Origin: Achromobacter kerstersii
GTDB taxonomy: Bacteria; Pseudomonadota; Gammaproteobacteria; Burkholderiales; Burkholderiaceae_B
Assembly: GCF_902859595.1 (NCBI RefSeq)
Contig: NZ_CADIJQ010000017.1
Location: 1-64,000 of the forward strand
DNA length: 64,000 nt
Direction: 5' to 3'
Shown: piece by piece, positions 32,670 to 40,593 of the stretch
Layout: every line of letters begins with the position of its first letter
Position numbering within the stretch: position 1 is the first letter of the stretch
Position numbers and translations under genes: made by a program
Notes under the pieces: model-generated
Database searches by the model: none
Told to the model about the DNA's origin: nothing
The model's input: the letters and a program-made list of their open reading frames with translations, nothing else

Positions 32670-34364
32670 ATGGAAAATTTGACCGGCGCCGAAGCCATGG
32701 TGCGGATGCTGCAGCACAACGACGTCAAACATATTTTTGGCCTGTGCGGCGACACCAGCCTGCCGTTCTACGACGCGCTGTACCGCCTGGACCACGGCAT
32801 GCAGCACATCCTGACGCGCGATGAGCGCAGCGCGGGCTATATGGCGGACGCCTATGCGCGCGTGACCGGCAAGGTCGGCGTGTGCGAAGGCCCCAGCGGC
32901 GGCGGCGCAACGTATCTGCTGCCCGGCTTGGTGGAAGCCAATGAATCGTCCATTCCCGTGCTGGGCATTACGTCGGACGTGGCGGTGGGCTCGCGTGGCA
33001 AGTACCCGCTGACGGAACTTGACCAGGAAGCCTTGTATCGCCCGCTGACGAAGTGGAACCGCACGATTGATCGCGCTGACCAGATTCCGGGCATGGTGCG
33101 GGCGGCGTTCCGCGCTATGACGACCGGCAAGCCGGGCGCCGCGCACCTGTGCTTTCCGTATGACGTGATGAAGCAGCAAGTGGATGCGTCGGACATTTGG
33201 GCGCAGCCCGAGCACGGCCAATTCCCGTCCATGCGCTTTGCGCCGGACCCGGCTGACGTGGCCCGCGCCGCGCAGCGCCTGATCGGCGCGCGTGCGCCGG
33301 TGATCATTTGCGGCGGTGGCGTAGTCATTGCCGGCGCCAGCGGCGCCTTGCAGGAACTGGCGGAAACGCTGAAGGCGGCGGTCTGCGTCACGGTCAGCGG
33401 GCAGGGCAGCCTGGCCGACACGCACCCGCTGAACGCAGGCGTGGTGGGTTCGAACGGCGGCGTGATGGCCACGCGTGACGTGGTGGCCGCCGCCGACGTG
33501 GTGCTGTTCGTGGGTTGCCGCGCGGGGTCGACGTCGACCGAGCACTGGCGCTTCCCGAACCGCGACGTGCCGATCCTGCACATCGATATCGACCCGATGG
33601 TGATCGGCGCCAACTACCTGACCGAAGTGGGTCTGGTGGGCGACGCCAAGCTGGCGCTGGAAGCACTGGGCGCCGAAGTGCAAGCGCGTCTGGCGCATCG
33701 CAACGCCGACGCGGTTGACGGCGCGGTGCTGGCTGGCCGCGCCAAGGCGGCCCGGCTCGCGCAACTAGAGCCGCTGGCCAACAGCCTGGAAGCGCCGATC
33801 CGCCCCGAGCGCGTCGTGCAATCGCTGAACCGCCTGCTGCCCGATGACGCCATCGTGTGTGCGGACCCCGGCACGCCTTGCCCGTATTTTTCGGCTTACT
33901 ACGACGTGTCGCGCCCCGGCCGTCACTTCATCACCAACCGCGCGCACGGGGCGCTGGGCTTCTCGATGTCGGCGGCGCTGGGCGCCTGGGTTGGCCGGCC
34001 GCAGTCCAAGTGCGTGTCCGTGATGGGTGATGGCAGCTTCGGTTTCACCGTGGGCGAATTGGAAACCATCGTGCGTCACAAGGCGCCGCTCTTGATGATC
34101 GTGTTTTCGAACTCGGTCTACGGCTGGATCAAGGCCAGCCAGAAGGCGGGCTACGACCAGCGCTACTACAGCGTGGACTTCAACCGCACCGACCATGCCC
34201 GCATCGCCGAGGCTTATGGCGTGAAGGCGTGGCGCGTGGAAGATCCGTCCAAGCTGGACGCCGCGATCAAGGCCGCCATGGAGCACGACGGCCCGGCGCT
34301 GATCGACGTGGTGGCGCAGCCGTTGCAAGACGCCGCGGCGCCGGTCAGCCAGTGGATGGGCTGA
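32670..34364 (+). CDS. Thiamine-pyrophosphate-dependent enzyme (acetolactate synthase-like)
   Basis: A 564-residue enzyme with the three-domain layout of the pyruvate-oxidase/ALS family. The pyrimidine-binding domain has the conserved Glu in RDERSAGYMADAYARVTGKVGV. The central domain follows at about residues 195-330. The PP-binding domain has MGDGSFGFTVGELETIVRHK and the Mg/TPP loop ending in NSVYGW. The reaction is not certain; decarboxylation or ligation of a 2-oxo acid is the family theme. It follows the Bug gene and probably acts on the imported substrate. The ATG at 32670 has GGAG upstream. A terminator follows at 34420. Confidence 0.88.
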   Translation: MENLTGAEAMVRMLQHNDVKHIFGLCGDTSLPFYDALYRLDHGMQHILTRDERSAGYMADAYARVTGKVGVCEGPSGGGATYLLPGLVEANESSIPVLGITSDVAVGSRGKYPLTELDQEALYRPLTKWNRTIDRADQIPGMVRAAFRAMTTGKPGAAHLCFPYDVMKQQVDASDIWAQPEHGQFPSMRFAPDPADVARAAQRLIGARAPVIICGGGVVIAGASGALQELAETLKAAVCVTVSGQGSLADTHPLNAGVVGSNGGVMATRDVVAAADVVLFVGCRAGSTSTEHWRFPNRDVPILHIDIDPMVIGANYLTEVGLVGDAKLALEALGAEVQARLAHRNADAVDGAVLAGRAKAARLAQLEPLANSLEAPIRPERVVQSLNRLLPDDAIVCADPGTPCPYFSAYYDVSRPGRHFITNRAHGALGFSMSAALGAWVGRPQSKCVSVMGDGSFGFTVGELETIVRHKAPLLMIVFSNSVYGWIKASQKAGYDQRYYSVDFNRTDHARIAEAYGVKAWRVEDPSKLDAAIKAAMEHDGPALIDVVAQPLQDAAAPVSQWMG

Positions 34365-34409
34365 TGCGGCACTGCGTGGATGCGGCAGCGGTAGCGCAGT
34401 GATGCGGCA
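34363..34409 (+). repeat. Three copies of GATGCGGCA after the TPP enzyme gene
   Basis: GATGCGGCA occurs at 34363-34371, 34379-34387 and 34401-34409, between the stop codon and the terminator. It looks like a small local duplication with no evident function. Confidence 0.6.
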
Positions 34410-34419
34410 TCAACGCATA

Positions 34420-34447
34420 AAGGGGCCCTTCGGGGCCCCTTTTTTTT
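34420..34447 (+). terminator. Terminator with UUCG loop
   Basis: AGGGGCCC (34421-34428) pairs with GGGCCCCT (34433-34440) around a TTCG tetraloop, followed by eight T. Confidence 0.93.
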
Positions 34448-34532
34448 GTGCCGGAGCGCGGCGCGCGCTCCTATACTGATCCGCTTCGGCGCGCAGGCGC
34501 GTGGTCTGCGGCACATCACAGGGGAATCGGGC

Positions 34533-35315
34533 ATGGACTTGGGGATCAGGGGCAAGACGGCTTTGGTGTTTGGCGGCAGCCGTGGCATGGGCCGGGCGTG
34601 CGCCCTGCAACTGGCGCGGGAAGGCGTGGCGGTCACCATCGCGGCCCGCAATCCGCAGACGCTTGAGCAAGCCGCAGCCGAGATCTCGCACGAAACCGGC
34701 ATCGGCGTGGGCTGGGTATCGGCCGATCTGACGCAAGCCGCCGGGCGCGATGCGGCAATGGCCGCGTGCCCGCACCCAGACATCCTGATCAACAATGCCG
34801 ATGGCCCGATGCCGGGCGATTTTCGGGACTGGACGCGAGAAGACTGGATCGCGTCGCTGGACGCGATGATGCTCGGGCCGATCGACATGATCCGCCGCGT
34901 GGTCGACGGCATGATCGAGCGGCGCTTTGGCCGCATCGTGAATATCGTGTCGCGCAGCGTGAAGGCGCCGCATGCGGAGCTCGGCCTGTCCAACGGCGCG
35001 CGCTCGGGCCTGATCGGCTTTGTGGGCGGGCTGGCGCGCCAGACCGTGCGCCACAACGTCACCATCAACAACCTGCTGCCGGGGGCGTTTGCGACCGATG
35101 CGCAGGTGCGGCATATCCAGGGCATGCTGGAGCAGTCCGGCGGCAAGACCTTCGACCAGCTCTGGGACGAGCGCGGCCGCGCCAACCCCGCCGGGCGCTA
35201 CGGACAGCCCGAAGAAATGGGCGCCCTGTGTGCGTACATCTGCTCGGCGCACTCCGGCTACATGACCGCGCAAAACATCTTGATCGACGGCGGCGGCTAC
35301 CCCGGCACGTACTGA
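34533..35315 (+). CDS. Divergent short-chain dehydrogenase/reductase
   Basis: A 260-residue SDR-fold protein. The NAD(P)-binding loop FGGSRGMGRACALQLAREG and the NNADGPMPG segment are intact, and the C-terminal GGGYPGTY resembles other SDRs. The active-site region is unusual: after IVNIVSRSVKAP, the usual YxxxK is read as LSNGAR, so the catalytic Tyr and Lys appear to be absent. Similar LSNxxR variants occur in a subgroup of SDRs. The substrate is unknown. It is followed after nine bases by an Lrp-type regulator and probably forms an operon with it. The ATG at 34533 gives a normal SDR N-terminus. Confidence 0.88.
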   Translation: MDLGIRGKTALVFGGSRGMGRACALQLAREGVAVTIAARNPQTLEQAAAEISHETGIGVGWVSADLTQAAGRDAAMAACPHPDILINNADGPMPGDFRDWTREDWIASLDAMMLGPIDMIRRVVDGMIERRFGRIVNIVSRSVKAPHAELGLSNGARSGLIGFVGGLARQTVRHNVTINNLLPGAFATDAQVRHIQGMLEQSGGKTFDQLWDERGRANPAGRYGQPEEMGALCAYICSAHSGYMTAQNILIDGGGYPGTY

Positions 35316-35324
35316 GGATTCCCC

Positions 35325-35783
35325 ATGGACCAGACAGACATCAAGATCCTGGCCTTGCTGCAAAAGGACGCCACCTGTTCGGTTGCTGAAATCGCCGAGC
35401 AGGTGAACCTGTCCGTCACGCCATGCTGGCGCCGCATCCAGAAGCTCAAGGACGATGGCGTTATCGCGCGCAACGCCATCCTGCTGGACCCCCGGGCGCT
35501 GGGGCTGAACCTGACGGTCTTCGTGTCCATCAAGACCAGCCAGCACAACGAGAAATGGACGCAGAGCCTGATCAACGCGGTCATGGCGCTGCCCAACGTG
35601 GTGGAGTTTCATCGCATGGCGGGCGATATCGACTACCTGCTCAAGGTGGTCGTGGAAGACATGGCGGCGTATGACCGCTTTTACCGCCGGCTGATCGGCG
35701 CGGTGGATCTGCTGGATGTCAGCGCCAGCTTCTCCATGGAGATCATCAAAAGCACGACGGAATTGCCGTTGGACGCGGTGTAG
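35325..35783 (+). CDS. Lrp/AsnC family regulator
   Basis: A 152-residue regulator. The N-terminal winged HTH (MDQTDIKILALLQKDATCSV, then AEIAEQVNLSVTPCWRRIQKLKDDGVI) precedes a RAM/AsnC effector domain that includes FVSIKTSQHNEKWTQSL and HRMAGDIDYLLKVVVEDM. Lrp-type regulators usually respond to an amino acid. The gene follows the SDR gene by nine bases. Confidence 0.95.
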   Translation: MDQTDIKILALLQKDATCSVAEIAEQVNLSVTPCWRRIQKLKDDGVIARNAILLDPRALGLNLTVFVSIKTSQHNEKWTQSLINAVMALPNVVEFHRMAGDIDYLLKVVVEDMAAYDRFYRRLIGAVDLLDVSASFSMEIIKSTTELPLDAV

Positions 35784-35902
35784 CGGCCGGCGCGCAATTT
35801 TTTTTCTTGTGCGAGGGCTGCGGCGGATGCAAATTTCTTTCGGCGTGTTGCACAAGGCCCATCTCGCAATTCTTTTGCGCGGTGCTCGGCGTAGGATATC
35901 GC

Positions 35903-35922
35903 TCATTCCTGCTAGGGAATGA
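35903..35922 (+). repeat. Inverted repeat upstream of chaC
   Basis: TCATTCC (35903-35909) and GGAATGA (35916-35922) form a perfect 7-bp inverted repeat around TGCTAG, flanked on both sides by GATATC. It may be an operator or a transcript leader stem. Confidence 0.45.
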
Positions 35923-35943
35923 ATCGGGATATCAGAGGACCCT

Positions 35944-36555
35944 ATGTCGTTGGCAGTACCCGCCGGCTGTGCCGGTTTGGCCAAATCGCGGCAAGCGCTA
36001 TCGGTGGACGACTTGTTGGCCGGCTGGAACGGCGTCGACGATTTATGGGTGTTCGCCTATGGGTCCCTGATCTGGCATCCCGGCTTTGCCTGGCTCGAGC
36101 GCCGGCTGGCCACGGTGCGCGGCTATCACCGTTCTTTGTGCCTGTGGTCTCACGACCATCGCGGCTCGCCCGATAACCCAGGCCTCGTGTTTGGCTTGAA
36201 CCGGGGCGGTTGCTGCCGTGGCGTGGCGTATCAGATTGCGGCGGCTGACGTGCGCGACGTGTTCCAGGCGCTCTGGCGCCGCGAGATGGTGACGGGCGCC
36301 TACACCCCCCGTTGGCTCACGTGCCACACCGAAGCCGCACCCGTGCGCGGGCTGGTCTTCCTGCTGAACCGGGCTTGCGATGAATACGCCGCTGACCTGA
36401 GCGACGACCGCCTGCTCGCGTGCATACGCAACGCCGTCGGGCATTCCGGGCCGTGCCTGGATTACGTGGTGGAGACCGAGCGTGCGCTGCGCGCGCACGG
36501 CATTGACGATTGGCGGCTGGGCGATCTGGTCCGCAAGCTGGGCCACGCCTTCTGA
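35944..36555 (+). CDS. ChaC-type gamma-glutamylcyclotransferase
   Basis: The protein (203 aa) belongs to the ChaC family, which cleaves the gamma-glutamyl bond of glutathione to give 5-oxoproline and Cys-Gly. The glycine-rich loop FAYGSLIWHPGF and the GCCRGVAYQI segment are present, as is a Glu region near WRREMVTG. A GAGGA ribosome site lies before the ATG at 35944. An inverted repeat TCATTCC-N6-GGAATGA (35903-35922) lies in the upstream region and could be regulatory. Confidence 0.92.
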   Translation: MSLAVPAGCAGLAKSRQALSVDDLLAGWNGVDDLWVFAYGSLIWHPGFAWLERRLATVRGYHRSLCLWSHDHRGSPDNPGLVFGLNRGGCCRGVAYQIAAADVRDVFQALWRREMVTGAYTPRWLTCHTEAAPVRGLVFLLNRACDEYAADLSDDRLLACIRNAVGHSGPCLDYVVETERALRAHGIDDWRLGDLVRKLGHAF

Positions 36556-36642
36556 CGATTGGGCCTGCGCTTGAACGGTGCCAGCGGCCAAATGTTCTGA
36601 CGTTCGGCCCTGCGCTTTAGAAGTGCCAGCGGCCGAACATGT
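36552..36642. repeat. Imperfect 45-bp tandem duplication at the pagP 3' end
   Basis: A unit starting CTGACG at 36552 is repeated from 36597. Shared core segments include GCCTGCGCTT or CCCTGCGCTT and GTGCCAGCGGCC. The second copy contains the last codons of pagP (FGRWHF and stop) on the minus strand; the first copy lies just past the gene end, next to the chaC stop. Confidence 0.7.
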
Positions 36643-37171
36643 ACAGCACGTTGCCCGCGCCGGATGCGCCGGGAATGTAGGTGGCGTAGAACATGGCGTC
36701 TTTGTAGCCCGCGCCCACCAGCGGCAGGATGCCGGGGAACGGCACGTAGCTCATGATGTCGTGCCGCGCGGTAAGAAACACCGTGTAGCCCGCGCCCAGG
36801 CGGAAGTTCTCGCTGACTTGTCCGATCTTCAGGAAGCCGTAGCCGGCAATCGGTTCGACCTTGCTGTGCGAATCCAGGAACGCCATGGCGTACAGGCCCT
36901 GCCAGTCGCCGTCTTCGTCGTAGATGCTGCGGCCATAGCCGCCGCCCCACGCCAGTTCGTTGAAGCTGTCGATTTTCTCTTTGCTGTACATGGCGCGGTT
37001 GTGCCAGGCGTAGCCGGAAACGTAGAGGTCGTGGCCGCCTTCGGTCCAGATCTGGTCCAGGCGATTACAAGCGGACTGGGCCCAAGAGGGCAAATTTTCA
37101 CAAGCTTGAGCGGTGGCGGCTAAAGTCGAGAGCAGCAGGCAAAGGATCGCTGCCCGGATGTTGGCGGTCAT
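36617..37171 (-). CDS. pagP: Lipid A palmitoyltransferase PagP
   Basis: An outer-membrane enzyme that moves palmitate from phospholipid to lipid A. The 184-residue precursor has a signal peptide (about 1-23, ending AQA) and an eight-strand beta-barrel of alternating polar/nonpolar residues. Catalytic-type residues are visible in the GGHDLYVSGYAWHNR loop (His) and later Asp/Ser residues (RSIYDEDGD, AFLDSHSK). The C-terminus ends FGRWHF with the terminal aromatic of barrel proteins. Bordetella species use PagP to acylate lipid A. It is a single gene convergent with chaC, with a partial copy of its own 3' end downstream. Confidence 0.93.
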   Translation of the reverse strand: MTANIRAAILCLLLSTLAATAQACENLPSWAQSACNRLDQIWTEGGHDLYVSGYAWHNRAMYSKEKIDSFNELAWGGGYGRSIYDEDGDWQGLYAMAFLDSHSKVEPIAGYGFLKIGQVSENFRLGAGYTVFLTARHDIMSYVPFPGILPLVGAGYKDAMFYATYIPGASGAGNVLYMFGRWHF

Positions 37172-37268
37172 TACGGGAACTAAGGGATGAAGATGACAAT
37201 TCCATGACTTTACATGGAGTCACGGGCATATCCCTGTCAGACCGCTGTCATGAAACGACGTTCGAATG

Positions 37269-37295
37269 CATCTGCCCGCTGAAAGCGGGCAGATG
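37269..37295. terminator. Hairpin between mgtE and pagP
   Basis: CATCTGCCCGC (37269-37279) pairs with GCGGGCAGATG (37285-37295) around TGAAA. It lies just past the mgtE stop on the minus strand. No T-run follows on that strand, so the terminator call is tentative. Confidence 0.5.
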
Positions 37296-37331
37296 GCAAA
37301 CATAGATTAAGAATTCTCTGTGGCGGTCAAG

Positions 37332-38804
37332 CTACAGCAGGAACAGCGTGGCCAGACCCAGGAAGATGAAGAAGCCAAGCGAGTCGGTGGCGAACGTCAG
37401 CAGTACCGACGAACCCATCGCAGGGTCTTTACCGAAGCGGGCGCGCAGCATCGGCACCAGCACGCCGACGGACGCGCCGACCAGCATATTGCAGATCATC
37501 GCCGCCATCATGACGAGTGCGATCGAGATCGAATGCGAGATCACCCACGCGAACAGGGCGGCCACCAGGCTGCCGCACAAGCCCACCAGCAAGGTCACAA
37601 ACAGCTCGCGCTTGACCAGCTGCCACAGGTTGCGTCCGGTGATCCGGCCCATGGCCAGCGCCCGGATGATCAGCGTCATGGTCTGGTTGCCGGAGTTGCC
37701 GCCAATGCCGGCCACGATGGACATCAGGAAGGCCAGGATGACGATCTGGCTGACCGTGCCTTCGAATTGGGATGCCACGAAAGACGCCGTGGCGGCGGTA
37801 CAGAGGTTGAACAGCAGCCAGGGGGCGCGGTTGCGCAAGGCGGTGCTGACGGGGGCAAAGATGTCTTCTTCTTGCAGACCCGCGCGCGACAGCGCCTGTT
37901 CTTGCGAGTCTTCACGCATCACGTCCACCACGTCGGCGATGGTGACGCGGCCGATCAGGCGGCCCTGGTCGTCCATCACGGGGGCGGACACCAAGTCGTA
38001 ACGTTCAAAGGCGCCGGCGGCGTCAGCGTCGGAATCCAGCGGGTTCAGCGCCAGGAAATCCGAATTCATGACGGCGCGCACCTCGGTTTCGGGTTCGCTG
38101 ACCAACAGGCGCGACAGCGGCAGAATGCCTTGCAGCTTGTCCTGGCGGTCCACCACGAAAATCTGGTCGGTGTGGTCGGGCAGCTCGTGCAGGCGGCGCA
38201 GATAGCGCAGCACCACTTCCAGCGTGACGTCTTCACGCACCCGGACCATTTCGAAGTCCATGATCGCGCCCACGCTGTCTTCCGGATAGCCCATGGCTTC
38301 CAGCAGCTGTGCGCGTTCTTCTTCGGTCAGGCCCTTTTGCACTTCCGCCACCACGTCGGGCGGCAGGTCGGGCGCCAGGTCGGCCAGCTCGTCGGCGTCC
38401 ATGTTGCCGGTGGCGGCGACCAGGTCTTGCCGGTCCATCGCTTCAATCAGCGATTCCCGCACCCAGTCTTCGACTTCCAGCAGCACGTCGGCGTCGTGCT
38501 CGGGGCTGACCAGCTTCCAGATGGCCTGGCGTTCGTCCTTGGGCAGCGATTCCAGGATGAAGGCGATATCGGCCGGATGCAGGCCGTCGAGCAGCGTCTT
38601 GAGTTCGGCCTCGTGCTGGCGGTGCACCAGGTCTTCGACCAGCGTGGCCTTGGCGTCGCCTTCTTCTTGGCGATGCACCAGATCGGCCACCAATTGCTGG
38701 CGGCGCAGGCGTTCCTGCACTTCGGCCAGGGCGATCTGTGCGTCTTCCGGGTCGAGGCGGCGGGGCGTCGCGGGCGGTTTCTGCGCGGCGGCGGACTGCG
38801 TCAT
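37332..38804 (-). CDS. mgtE: Magnesium transporter MgtE
   Basis: A 490-residue Mg2+ channel of the inner membrane. The N domain (helical superhelix, about 35-175, HPADIAFILESLPKDERQAIWK) is followed by two CBS domains (about 175-300, with LPLSRLLVSEPETEVRAVM and APVMDDQGRLIGRVTIADVVDVM) that sense cytosolic Mg2+. The C-terminal membrane domain has five helices and the pore motif region (AGIGGNSGNQTMTLIIRALAMG). The length is normal. It is transcribed with the thioesterase gene upstream, ten bases away. Confidence 0.95.
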   Translation of the reverse strand: MTQSAAAQKPPATPRRLDPEDAQIALAEVQERLRRQQLVADLVHRQEEGDAKATLVEDLVHRQHEAELKTLLDGLHPADIAFILESLPKDERQAIWKLVSPEHDADVLLEVEDWVRESLIEAMDRQDLVAATGNMDADELADLAPDLPPDVVAEVQKGLTEEERAQLLEAMGYPEDSVGAIMDFEMVRVREDVTLEVVLRYLRRLHELPDHTDQIFVVDRQDKLQGILPLSRLLVSEPETEVRAVMNSDFLALNPLDSDADAAGAFERYDLVSAPVMDDQGRLIGRVTIADVVDVMREDSQEQALSRAGLQEEDIFAPVSTALRNRAPWLLFNLCTAATASFVASQFEGTVSQIVILAFLMSIVAGIGGNSGNQTMTLIIRALAMGRITGRNLWQLVKRELFVTLLVGLCGSLVAALFAWVISHSISIALVMMAAMICNMLVGASVGVLVPMLRARFGKDPAMGSSVLLTFATDSLGFFIFLGLATLFLL

Positions 38805-38814
38805 GCGTTACGGC

Positions 38815-39225
38815 TCAAAGAGTGGGGAGGGGGCGGCTGCGCCGCGCTTCGTCGGTGGCGACGTATGTCAGGGTGGCCTCGGTGACCTTGACGACTTCGG
38901 CGTCCAGGCGCTGGCGTTCCGCGTAGACCTCGACCGACACCGTGATCGACGTCTTGCCGGTCTTGACGATGGCGGCGTAGAAGCTGAGGAGGTCGCCCAC
39001 GAACACGGGCTCTTTGAACTGAAAGGCGTTGACCGCGACGGTGGCCACGCGGCCAGCGGCGCGGCGGGCCGCTGGAATGGAGCCGGCGATGTCGACTTGG
39101 GACATGATCCAGCCGCCAAACACGTCCCCGTGGATATTTGCGTCGGCCGGCATCGGCATGACGCGCAATACCGCGTCGCGATCGGCGGGCAAGGTCGTAA
39201 ACGGGGATTTGTTGCTGGAGGTCAT
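38815..39225 (-). CDS. Acyl-CoA thioesterase, YciA type
   Basis: The 136-residue hot-dog-fold enzyme hydrolyses acyl-CoA. The HotDog helix motif ANIHGDVFGGWIMSQVDIAGSI contains the catalytic Asp region, followed by FKEPVFVGDLLSFYAAIVKTGKTS. Hexamers are usual for the family. The gene immediately precedes mgtE on the same strand. The C-terminal EARRSRPLP tail is short and basic. Confidence 0.93.
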   Translation of the reverse strand: MTSSNKSPFTTLPADRDAVLRVMPMPADANIHGDVFGGWIMSQVDIAGSIPAARRAAGRVATVAVNAFQFKEPVFVGDLLSFYAAIVKTGKTSITVSVEVYAERQRLDAEVVKVTEATLTYVATDEARRSRPLPTL

Positions 39226-39295
39226 GCGGCCGACTCCACTGCTAGGGAACCAGCCGATTATGCAGGAAAAAAGCGACTGCGGCGTGCATGGACGA

Positions 39296-39323
39296 ACGGC
39301 CGCCGCGCTTTGCAGCGGCGGCC
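39296..39323 (-). terminator. GC-rich hairpin after the YeiH gene
   Basis: CGGCCGCCGC (39296-39305) pairs with GCGGCGGCCG (39314-39323). It lies just downstream of the YeiH-type transporter stop on the minus strand and is followed by a weak T-tract (CTTTTTTCC in the minus direction) about 25 bases later. Confidence 0.5.
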
Positions 39324-39330
39324 GCGCGGA

Positions 39331-40479
39331 TCAGGTGGCCAATTTGACGATGCCGTAGCCGCCAACCAACAGCCACGCGTACAGGATCAGGCCCAGGGCC
39401 ATCACGCGGGGGCCGGCTTTCTTGATCTGGGCAAAGCGGGTTTCGATGCCCAGCGCCGTCATGGCCATGGTCAGCGCAAAGACATCCAGGCGGCGGATGG
39501 CGGCGATGGCGTCGGCGGGAATGATGTCCAGCGAATTGATAATGGCCAACACCAGGAAGCCGACCGCGAACCAGGGAATGGGCAGTTTGGCGCCCTTGGC
39601 CTGGCCGCCCGCCTGGCTGGCGGCGCTGCGCAGGTACATGCCCAGCACCAGCAGCACCGGCACCAGCAGCGCCACGCGGGTCATCTTGACGATGGTGGCG
39701 ACTTCGGTGGTGGCGGGATCGATATTGCTGGCCGCGCCGACAACCTGCGCCACTTCATGGATGGTGCCGCCGATATAGATGCCCAGCGCCTGGGTATCCA
39801 GGTTGAGCCAGCCTGCGTGATAGAGGATGGGGTACAGGAACATGGACAGCGTGCCGAACAGCACCACGGTGGCCACGGCCACGGCGCTCTTGTGCGGGGC
39901 GGCGCGCAAGGTCGGTTCGAACGCCAGCACGGCGGCCGCGCCGCAGATGGCGCTGCCCGCCGCAGTCAGCATGGCCGTGTCGCGATCCAGGCCCAGCATG
40001 CGCTGGCCGACCACGGTGCCAATCAACAGGGTGCCCAGCACCACGGCCACAGAGACCGCCAGCCCCGGCAAGCCCACGGCCGCGATCTGCTGGATGCTGA
40101 TGTTCAAACCGTAGAAAGCGACGGCGATGCGCAGCAGGCGCCGCGCGGTGAAGTTCACGCCCACGCCCCAATCCGCCGGCATGGTGCCGCGCAGGAAGTT
40201 GCCATACAGCATGCCGCAGACAATGCCGACCACCAGCGGCGAAAAGCCCAGCTGGCGAATGGCGGGCAGGTCCGCCAGCTGCATGACGGCCGCAGCCATC
40301 AGGCCGACGAACAGCACGCCGTTGAGTTTGTCGCGCCAAGGGGTGGCGGTGGGGGCGCCAGCCGTTGCTGCGGCAGCCGATGCTGCGGCAGCCGATGCTG
40401 CGGCGGCCGATGCCGAGGCTGCGGGCGCCCCAGCTGTCGAAGCGGGAAGCGGTACTGCGGTGCTGGTGGTGGTGCTCAT
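39331..40479 (-). CDS. YeiH family (UPF0324) membrane transporter
   Basis: The 382-residue protein has about ten membrane segments and the UPF0324 pattern (GVGVNFTARRLLRIAVAFYGLNIS, AGSAICGAAAVLAFEP, TIHEVAQVVGAA). YeiH proteins are proposed sulfur-compound or sulfite-related exporters, unproven here. The first 45 residues are an Ala/Ser repeat tail coded by GCGGCAGCCGATGCT-type 15-base units (reported below). A LysR regulator is transcribed divergently from the other side of a 114-base gap, the YeiE/YeiH-like arrangement. Confidence 0.85.
   Translation of the reverse strand: MSTTTSTAVPLPASTAGAPAASASAAAASAAAASAAAATAGAPTATPWRDKLNGVLFVGLMAAAVMQLADLPAIRQLGFSPLVVGIVCGMLYGNFLRGTMPADWGVGVNFTARRLLRIAVAFYGLNISIQQIAAVGLPGLAVSVAVVLGTLLIGTVVGQRMLGLDRDTAMLTAAGSAICGAAAVLAFEPTLRAAPHKSAVAVATVVLFGTLSMFLYPILYHAGWLNLDTQALGIYIGGTIHEVAQVVGAASNIDPATTEVATIVKMTRVALLVPVLLVLGMYLRSAASQAGGQAKGAKLPIPWFAVGFLVLAIINSLDIIPADAIAAIRRLDVFALTMAMTALGIETRFAQIKKAGPRVMALGLILYAWLLVGGYGIVKLAT
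40363..40431 (-). repeat. Imperfect 15-base tandem repeats encoding an Ala/Ser tail
   Basis: On the plus strand, units close to GCTGCGGCAGCCGAT follow one another four times (starting near 40368, 40383 and 40398, last one diverged). They code for ASAAA-type repeats in the N-terminal tail of the YeiH-like protein and could expand or contract in frame. Confidence 0.65.
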
Positions 40480-40565
40480 GGTGGCCCTTTGGGCATATCT
40501 AAATAACTTCCCGAAATATTAGATGTGCCACTACTATTTGAAAAATCTTTATTTTGAATATGTAA

Positions 40566-40582
40566 TATCGGAAATTCTGATA
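40566..40582 (+). promoter_or_regulatory. Candidate LysR operator
   Basis: TATC-N9-GATA at 40566-40582 is a T-N11-A type site of the kind bound by LysR regulators, in the AT-rich gap between yeiH and the divergent LysR gene, 12 bases before its start. Confidence 0.55.
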
Positions 40583-40593
40583 ATTAACTGCCT

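Noticed and set aside
37320-40506. Long plus-strand open frames opposite mgtE, the thioesterase and the yeiH gene
   Set aside because: Shadows of the minus-strand genes; low-complexity Gln/His/Gly composition.
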